From: Auanema rhodensis
Lineage: Eukaryota; Nematoda; Chromadorea; Rhabditida; Rhabditidae
DNA length: 64,000 nt
Assembly: GCA_964057225.1 (NCBI GenBank)
Contig: OZ059894.1
Location: forward strand, 17,824,476 to 17,888,475
Direction: 5' to 3'
Made by a program: the position numbers and the translations under genes. Shown here piece after piece: positions 56,864 through 64,000 of the stretch; positions within the stretch are counted from its first letter, which is position 1, and each line of letters begins with the position of its first letter. The notes under the pieces were generated by a model, which was not told where the DNA came from, searched no databases, and saw only the letters and a program-made list of their open reading frames with translations.

Positions 56864-57783
56864 TTATTTAACAAAAACGGGAGGTATTTTGCATTCAACA
56901 TCACTAGGAACTATTTTAAGTTCAAGAGGAGTTGCTACCGGCAATTGTTTAGGAATAATAGGATTTTTATTGTTTGGTCCCGGTGGTTTAGGTAAAGGTG
57001 CCGCTTGTATCTTCACAACCTGCAACATACTTTATATAGTTAACAACAAAGATTAGTATAAATATTAGTATTTAATTTTGTAGAAATATTACTGATTTAA
57101 AAAATATATGAATCTAATTATTCATAAAAAAACAAAATTAAATTTTAAATTAAATGAAAGCAACCGGCGTGTAGCGCATGAAGAACGAAAAATAGATTTT
57201 ACACGTGAACGTAACGTGACCTTTCGAATGATCATATTTCACATGATAACTAATCTATCCTTAGTGATATAATTGCGAAGAAATAGCAGCAAGTTTTTAA
57301 GAACCAAAAATATTTTGTTTTATATGGTTAAACATATGATTTCCGGCATTTTGGTCATTTCGATTTGCTTTGACTTTACGGCTTCAGTAATTTTCGTATA
57401 TATTATATTAAATTGATCATAAAAGAAAAGTAATAACCAATGAACTTACAGGGGAAACGAATCGTTGCCTTCGACAACCACACATTATTTTGTCCCGATA
57501 AGAAGGTAATATTAAAAATATAAGAAAGAAACAGAATATTGGAAATAAAAAGGTCCAAATACGTGTCGCCTCCTCATTAATAAAAACGTCCAATACATTT
57601 GTTGTATTTAAGAAAAAAGTTAGCGATACAATACAATCTAAAGGAATTTTAATTTAATGTTGAAATTTATTTTTTTTACGAACACAGTACAGCAACGGAA
57701 GGTAGATGTACTAAAATGCCAAATAAAATTGCCCAGCCTAGACGGGATCTAGCATCAAAGACGACAGGATCTAACCTGTCCAT
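56864..57783 (-). CDS. 147-residue three-helix membrane protein
   Basis: Exons 57684-57783, 57450-57637 and 56864-57019 join to 444 bases, 147 residues. The first splice uses a weak GTTCGT donor, the only choice that keeps the long hydrophobic frame open. The protein begins MDRLDPVVFDARSRLGW and has hydrophobic segments ILFGILVHLPSVAVLYCIVS and IWTFLFPIFCFFLIFLIL, then a basic Cys-containing turn (KIMCGCRRQRF) and a hydrophilic Pro-rich tail (PLPKPPGPNNKNPIIPK). Its start is 110 bp after the stop of the five-helix gene on the same strand, an operon-like spacing. I do not recognise the family. The plus strand over the first exon also has a 37-codon open frame, judged the shadow because it lacks any continuation. 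Confidence 0.55.
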
Positions 57784-57893
57784 TGTTGGTCGGACACCAG
57801 AACAGCAAGTGAAGGCTGGTATACTCTAGACTTTAATCATTAGAAAATTTCTTTTTTTCCTCTTTTAAATTTTTTGTTGACATTTCCTTTCAT

Positions 57894-58708
57894 CTAACTA
57901 ACCAGGCCGATAATTCCAAAAGATATTGGAATAGACAATATCATAGGGACTGTTATAAAAAGTAAAAGAATTTTAAAAATTGATTCCGGAACAAAGTTAT
58001 AAACAGCATTCATTATGAAAGAATAAACAAATATCATGAAAAAAGGTATCCTAAATCCATATATAAACATAAAAATGGAATATTTCGTATAAATGCTTAC
58101 CAAGTACAGCAACTATAAATTTGCTTTCGTTTCGTCCCAACTTTCAAAGCCATGAACAAAAATATAGGCATCCCCATTAATAGAGTCATTACGGCTGTTG
58201 TTGATGCCAAGTTATAGCCCAAATATGCCGCAGTTTCACTAAAATTAACAGATCATATTGGTTCATTAATTAGGATTTGATACAATGGTGATCCCCGAGA
58301 ACATAAAAACTGTATTGCAATGATTCCAAGCTTCAAGCCATTTCCCATAGTTATAGCAAGACCAACTAGGCTCATATAAGCCTCCGTAAAATCTCTTTCA
58401 ATAAAAATATTACAAATCCAAAATGCAGCTACAAGCAGACTCTCTATTACGGTCAATGACCATCCAAATAGACCTAATAAAATATATTAAAACGAATATT
58501 ATACTATATTAAATAAAATTTTTATTATTATGTAGCTGTTATGATGATGTTCATTGTTTTAATTATTTTAAACTATAAATATACTATATATCATACTTCT
58601 ATATAAAGCAGATTCTATGGAATATACGAAAGGATAGTCACATTCTCGTATTACTAGTTTGCCTCTAGTTACATCATAACAGTAAATGTCTTCTATTGAT
58701 TGATTCAT
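57894..58708 (-). CDS. Five-helix membrane protein of unknown family
   Basis: Four exons give about 198 residues. A 38-residue hydrophilic N-terminus with three Cys (MNQSIEDIYCYDVTRGK...RECDYPF) precedes the membrane part. Five hydrophobic segments follow: SLTVIESLLVAAFWICNIFI, MSLVGLAITMGNGLKLGIIAI, YNLASTTAVMTLLMGMPIFLFMAL, IPFFMIFVYSFIMNAVY and ILLLFITVPMILSIPISFGII. One basic loop (KVGTKRKQIYSCC) lies between helices 3 and 4. There is no motif for a transporter, receptor or enzyme that I know. The gene is followed at 110 bp by another small membrane protein on the same strand, and the two may be co-transcribed. Confidence 0.6.
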
Positions 58709-60141
58709 TGATTTCTAACCTTGAGCAGTTTTTGTTATCAAACAAATCCTAAAATAGAAAAAAAAAACATAAGAATGACATCACGAGTAAGTAAATATGT
58801 CCAAATGAATGTTAGTATTTGGGAGCTCAAAATGCTACTGTAAGTACTTTAATCGAAATAATTTAAACACACTAATTCCATCATAACAGTCTTTAGTCAA
58901 ATATATTTTTCATAACTATTTATTTATATGAAATAAAAAAAAATAAGAAAGTTGTCGTCTAGATAAACTGCAGAAGAAATGTTTCTATTCCATTCATTGA
59001 GTTACAGTGGTGGAACAGGTGATTTGGGTTTGAGCAAATCTAAATCTTTCATTAAGCCAGGTGACATGATATATCATTTGATATTATATTTTATAAATTC
59101 CGTGTAATTTTATAATAATTATATAGTTTGAAGTATGAAAAAACCAAGAAAACGAATTTCAGGTGTACTCAGTCTTATGAAGTATTTGGATAGAATGAAA
59201 ACTTATAAAACAATTTATTTACATTTTCATCTCATTTTGCACAATATAAGAAAAAACAGTAAAAAAAGAAAATATTCTTTTTTTTCCATCAGATTTCAAA
59301 TGAAAAAACCCGAAAATATTGAAAAAGAAAAGTATTTTTAATAGATTTGAATTGTTACTATACAATATAACTTACAGTTATTTATGTTATTTTCTTAATA
59401 TTAATAATAATAAATATTTTTATTTTAATTTTATTATATTAAAATACTAAAATATATTAATTATGGTTTGATCATTAATGATCTTTACATTTATAAATAT
59501 TTCTTTGAATCATATATAATAAGCGTTGACTGCTGCCTTAACAACGTTATTATAATCGATGATCAGTGTGAATGGTGTTGTTGAAATATATGAGAATCGT
59601 CTCTTGTTATATTTAAAACTGAAATCGAAACAATTCTTGATGTGAAGATGTACGTAATGTTCAAAATCCATGTGAAAGCCACGTGTAGAAAAATCCAGTA
59701 TGTCCTTTTTCCAATATGTTGCAATAGTATGGTTGATCTTTACTCGTCACCAGTTTTGTTGTTAAAGATGCGAAAAATAATAAAAATTCAGAAAGTATAA
59801 TTCATTTAAAGAAAAAAAAAGTTTATTTAGTATAATATAGATATAGATATATATGTGTTTATAATATTAAAAAGCTACAACCCGTGATTTAATAATTCTG
59901 AGCTGATTGTAAATGGTAAATATTATTATTTAATGTAATACATAAAAATTTCCCTGATGTTAATACATGTTAGTATAGTTAATTTGAGCTTTTTGTACTC
60001 TCTAATTTTGGGAAATATTTATGATATGTTAGTAAATGTTAATTGAATTAGAAAAAAAGAAAATATTTGAAGAGAAGTTTTGTAATGCTGCTTGTATTAT
60101 GACTATTAAACGACGGCAATTAATGATAACTAAATATAATA
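58709..60141. other. AT-rich spacer, no gene seen
   Basis: Non-coding DNA with poly-A runs. A short motif at 59640 resembles the minisatellite unit at 42586-42676, and there are two CACGTG E-boxes: one near 59,682 and one at 60183-60188, which falls inside the last exon of the adjacent gene. No exon was supported. Confidence 0.5.
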
Positions 60142-63100
60142 TTATTTACATAATGTTGTTTTCTGAGGGCTACGGAATGAGCCACGTGGAATACGAGATC
60201 TAAATACATTTATTATTAATATAATTATATTTATTCATTATTTTACCTTTGAAGAGGACTAGATGGATAATGTATTGGACTACCAACATCAGGAGCTTTT
60301 GAAAAATCAAGCGAGAGAAGAGACAATTCACTGCCAAATGAACGTAAATCTAGTGAAGACAAAGCGTTTTTGACCTGAAAATAGATTTCTGTTAAACAAT
60401 GTTTCTCTTTTTCTTTCTCATACCTTGATTCGTTTCATCACCAAATCGTTGGATGAGCTGGCTCTCAGTATTGGAAACAGTGTTTTTGGTATATTTGTTA
60501 AGCAGACGGAAGTTTTTTGTTTTAAACTAAATTAAACATAACCAATACAAAGTTACTTTACTATTCTTACCTTGCAAGCTGAATAACTTGGTTTTGGCAG
60601 ATTATGAAATTTGTCTGAATCACGCCATTTCCAACGTTTTCAATTTCATGCTCCAATTCTTCAAATTCACTCAATTCTTCGTCTTCCTCTCTGAAATAGA
60701 AATAAATGAATAAAGGAAGTGTTAACATGACTAACTCTACAAAGCTTTCGCTTATTTCCTCAGGACCTGCAGGTTTACTATTGTGAACTTCTTCAAGTTT
60801 TCTATGTATCTCTTCCATGTGATTAGTTACGAAAAGTGATGGTGTTGATGTACGAGCAGGTGAAATTGACAATTTACTGAAAATATAATATATTTTTCCT
60901 TCCCTAAGAATAAAATATGTATTACCTCATATCTTTAACGTCTAAATCTTCTGAAGAACTACGACTGGCATATCCGCCATCTGAATCAGATGATCCACGA
61001 GTTTCTTTGCCGTATTTATTGGATCGGAAGGAGCATAGAGTTGAATAAAGTGTGCTTTCTAAATCATAACTTATACATACTTAATTAATCAATATTTACC
61101 GTATTTATTCTTTTTCTTCTTATCTGGAATTCGTTCAGGAGCATTTGGCATAATTGATGTTCTTGCATTGTAGATAATAGTAACTAAATCAGCTGCACTG
61201 AAGACATTAATTGGACTTTTTTCGAATTTCGCCATCATTTTTCCGATTTCCCGATACATTGAGCAGTTTTCATTTAAAGTTATTCGTGTTGGCTTCAAGT
61301 CATTAAGATATTTAAGTCCAAGTAATAGCTCATCGACATCAATTGTGGGGCAATTGAATCTATCTTTCATCATACTTGCAGTTTCTTTCCATGACGTTAT
61401 ATCTGACGGAGCAATCTTTGATGACTCGTCGTTTTCAGCAAACATGAAATGTAGATAACTCAATCCTGAAGGGGCTGAGTTCATAAGAGTAGTCATCAAT
61501 ACCAATGAATGTATGGAGCAAGATGGAAGCGGTTTCGTCATACTTAATACGAACAATGCGACAAGATTAATGTTCGAAGCGTCAATCTCAGACATGAGTA
61601 TGATTACTCCTAACGATGATAACTGCACTTTCTCAGCTTCTATTTTAGATTTGATGTGTAATGACCACGCTGAGCAATTAAGTTCTTGACATGACAGTTT
61701 GCTGGATCCAAGCATAAGCCATTTTGCATCCAAATCTAGTTTCATAACATTTTCGAATTTCCCACTGATTACGGCAGTTCGTGAACATCCAAAGCTGACC
61801 TGAATAGTTGTTTAGTCTTTTTCTTTAAAAATAATGCTCACGTTATTCATATTGCTGAAGTTAACAGATGAATGTACTGTGGATGAAAACAAAGAAAATG
61901 TGTCAGATTGAGAAGTTGAAGAATAATTTCCGGATACTGTAGCAATTTCTCCATTGATAACACATTGGAAACAATCTTCAATGTCTGCATTCAAGTGTAA
62001 CTCGCTACTTTCAATTGCTGTTCCATTGATATTCTAAGAAAGCTTTCTATCTGCAAAACTGAACAAACATTTACCAACCTTGAACTTTCCATTTGTAACA
62101 GTTAGACTCTCTTTTGCAAAAATTTCCAGGAACTTCAAGCTTGCAACAAGTCCAGTCATTTTGACTTTAACTCCTTCAATACAAATTTCTGATTCGGGAG
62201 ACGAGCCAACAATAGATCCAGAAATGAAGACATCACTTCCCTAAATAATATAAAAATATTTTTGATTTGAAATATTCTAAACCTTAATAGCTGATATGAA
62301 TAATTTCCCTTCTACCAATAAATTACCATGTATGTATAATGCTGATGTTAAAATGGTAGTAGCATCAGCCTTAAAAAAGAATTAATATAGTTTATGATAT
62401 GCTGGTCAAACCTCTCCCAAAGCTCTCAACCGGAATATCGCATCAGGCATTATTTCGATCGAAGAAGCAGTTATATCTCCTAGAGCTACAATCTGATGCA
62501 GATCAAAGGCAACATCAGATTTTTCTGCTTGGAACGTGTTAACCTATAATTCATTTGAAAATTAATGTTGAAAATAAAAAAATAACTGAACCTCTAGTTG
62601 ATTTTTACATGCAACGATCACTTTTTCAAAGCCGGATGACACTGATAGTCGTCCACATCGTAAAGTACCGTCAAGGAAAATACGAAGTTCTTTTGCACTT
62701 CCGGTAATAACCAAATTGTTGACTAATACATCAGCAGCTTCTCGAAGATGTAGCAATGCAATATCAGTTTGTGGCCCTCCAAGTAGTATTTCTAATCGGT
62801 CAATATCGATTGTAGAGTTGAGAGTAACAGAACGTTGAGCAGCACATCCAAGGGACAATTGACGGTTTTCATCAACAATCGATGTAGCTAATAGAAGATC
62901 GCTTCGAGCAGAAAAACTTATTCTTCCTCCACGTAGAAGTGACGATGCATCCTGGAACAATAAAATATAAGAAGATTCAGAAGGATATAAATCACCTTAA
63001 CAGCCAATTCAAGTTTATGTGCGCACAAGTCTAAGTTGGTTTTGGCTTTGATAGATCCTCCTAAACGAACCCAATCATTTGACGCAGATAACAGTTTCAT

Positions 63101-64000
63101 CTTGTTCTTTGATTCCATGAACCCCTGAATGAAATATTTTATATTTTTTCTCAAATATCTAATATTACTTCATCATTATTGAAATTTTTCAGACGAATAT
63201 CCATATTTTCCGAAGCAAAGATTCTTCCTAGATTTTCTAGTGTACCTTCACCCATAACATATAGATAATCACAAGCTAATGTTCCTTTGTTTAACAATAA
63301 TTCTTCGATTACTATTTGGAGAGATTTCACATGGTTTTGTTTATTTTCCGAGGTTGTTAATCGACCTTTTTGAATCCAACTATTAGCTAATAGATGAACT
63401 TCCTCAGCTTGAAAGCGAATTTGACCCTCGTGATACCATGTTTCTGCGCATATTATTCCTTCCATCTGTGGATTCTTAGCCAAAGAAACTATGGTTGAAC
63501 CCTTTAGAGTTGTCAATGATCCACATGCAATCAGTGTGTTGAATTCAATATCTGGATTTGGACTAGTAATTCCAATTAATCTTAAGATAGCGTCTTCAGA
63601 TATTTGAATGGATGAAAAAGGAGCAATGATAGCTGTAGCAGACAGACGACCAGATAAGATGAATGCAGGAAACGAATGTCTTTTGCGTGGGGTGGAAGGC
63701 AGGAAACAACTGAAAGTCCACAATTCAAAATATACTGATGAATGGTTTCAAAAACCTGTTTCCTTTTATGGTCAGTGGACTGCTCAAGATATCCCATTGA
63801 CCCGTAGCATGCAGTTGTGATTCTCCAGAATAAGGAACAGTAACTTCAGCTTCATTAGCTCTCAAGAATCCATCAAAACGACAAGCTTTTAAGCATCTGA
63901 ATATATTAAATTGATATAAACTATAAGATAATGTATTCACCGTAATAGAAAATGGCTACATACGATTCTTCCGTCCCAATTACACGATGAATCAGAATGA
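60142..64000 (-). CDS. Large beta-helix-like protein, 5' end outside window
   Basis: The last roughly 950-1000 residues of a multi-exon gene; the 5' part runs off the window. Between about 61,100 and 63,900 the product is a string of about 20-residue units. They alternate hydrophobic strands with small turns, for example NKGTLACDYLYVMG, ENLGRIFASENMDIRL, LRGGRISFSARSDLLLA, LDGTLRCGRLSVSS, VEGKLFISAIKGSDVFISG and NGKFKNINGTAIESSELHL. The pattern (G-x-L/I followed by a polar-hydrophobic strand, frequent N-x-G) is that of a right-handed beta-helix such as bacterial filamentous-haemagglutinin repeats. A helical domain follows (SWKETASMMKDRF, DVDELLLGLKYLNDL, MYREIGKMMAKF), then a Ser-rich, acidic and finally basic tail ending KTTLCK. 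Introns are short and canonical, so this is a resident eukaryotic gene. I do not know a named animal family for it. Confidence 0.6.

Noticed and set aside
57718-57831. 37-codon plus-strand frame (MPNKIAQPRRDLASK...)
   Set aside because: The opposite strand gives the first exon of a spliced membrane protein with in-frame continuation; the plus-strand frame has none.

Overview
This window is from an AT-rich animal genome. Coding exons are split by many very short introns (mostly 40-60 bp, GT...AG, often ending TTTTAG, TTTCAG or TTAAG), and the long spacers are packed with microsatellites. Several start codons sit directly after a CAG acceptor, and several same-strand genes lie 110-180 bp apart. 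Both fit an organism with spliced-leader trans-splicing and operons, so a nematode is my best guess, but other spliced-leader phyla such as flatworms are not excluded. No taxon-diagnostic sequence was found.

Layout. 1-4650: spacer. 4654-5919 (+): a secreted ligand-binding domain of the Cys-loop receptor family with no membrane channel. 6540-7655 (-): a small single-pass membrane protein with a PPPY motif. 7.7-13.6 kb: spacer with long GA/GATA tracts. 13673-14499 (+): a GRB2/SEM-5-like SH3-SH2 adaptor that lacks the second SH3 domain. 15079-18275 (+): an unrecognised ankyrin-repeat protein. 19451-23721 (+): a tight cluster of ZWILCH, MIS12 and an HDDC2-type nucleotidase, probably an operon. 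23782-23998 (-): a 55-residue secreted or membrane peptide. 24703-25830 (-): a REEP1-4-like ER-shaping protein. 27049-28529 (+): protein phosphatase 1 catalytic subunit, beta type, divergent from REEP. 28.5-43.7 kb: a 15-kb gene-poor stretch. 43761-48496 (+): a divergent second PP1 catalytic subunit with much longer introns. 49445-51805 (-): an MFS transporter followed 178 bp downstream by a small tail-anchored protein. 54379-56081 (-): a PPM1A/B-type PP2C phosphatase. 56864-58708 (-): two small multi-pass membrane proteins 110 bp apart. 60142-64000 (-): the 3' part of a large multi-exon gene whose product reads as a repetitive beta-helix resembling bacterial filamentous-haemagglutinin repeats.

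Functional themes. Chromosome segregation is represented by ZWILCH (RZZ corona), MIS12 (KNL1-MIS12-NDC80 platform) and PP1, which counteracts Aurora B at kinetochores. Three Ser/Thr phosphatase genes lie within 30 kb. The most unusual items are the channel-less receptor domain with a five-residue Cys-loop, the GRB2 homologue with a missing domain and a non-AG splice junction, the kinetochore gene pair inside a likely operon, and the beta-helix protein. Gene models were built by hand from reading frames and splice sites. For several I checked that the summed exon lengths are a multiple of three.
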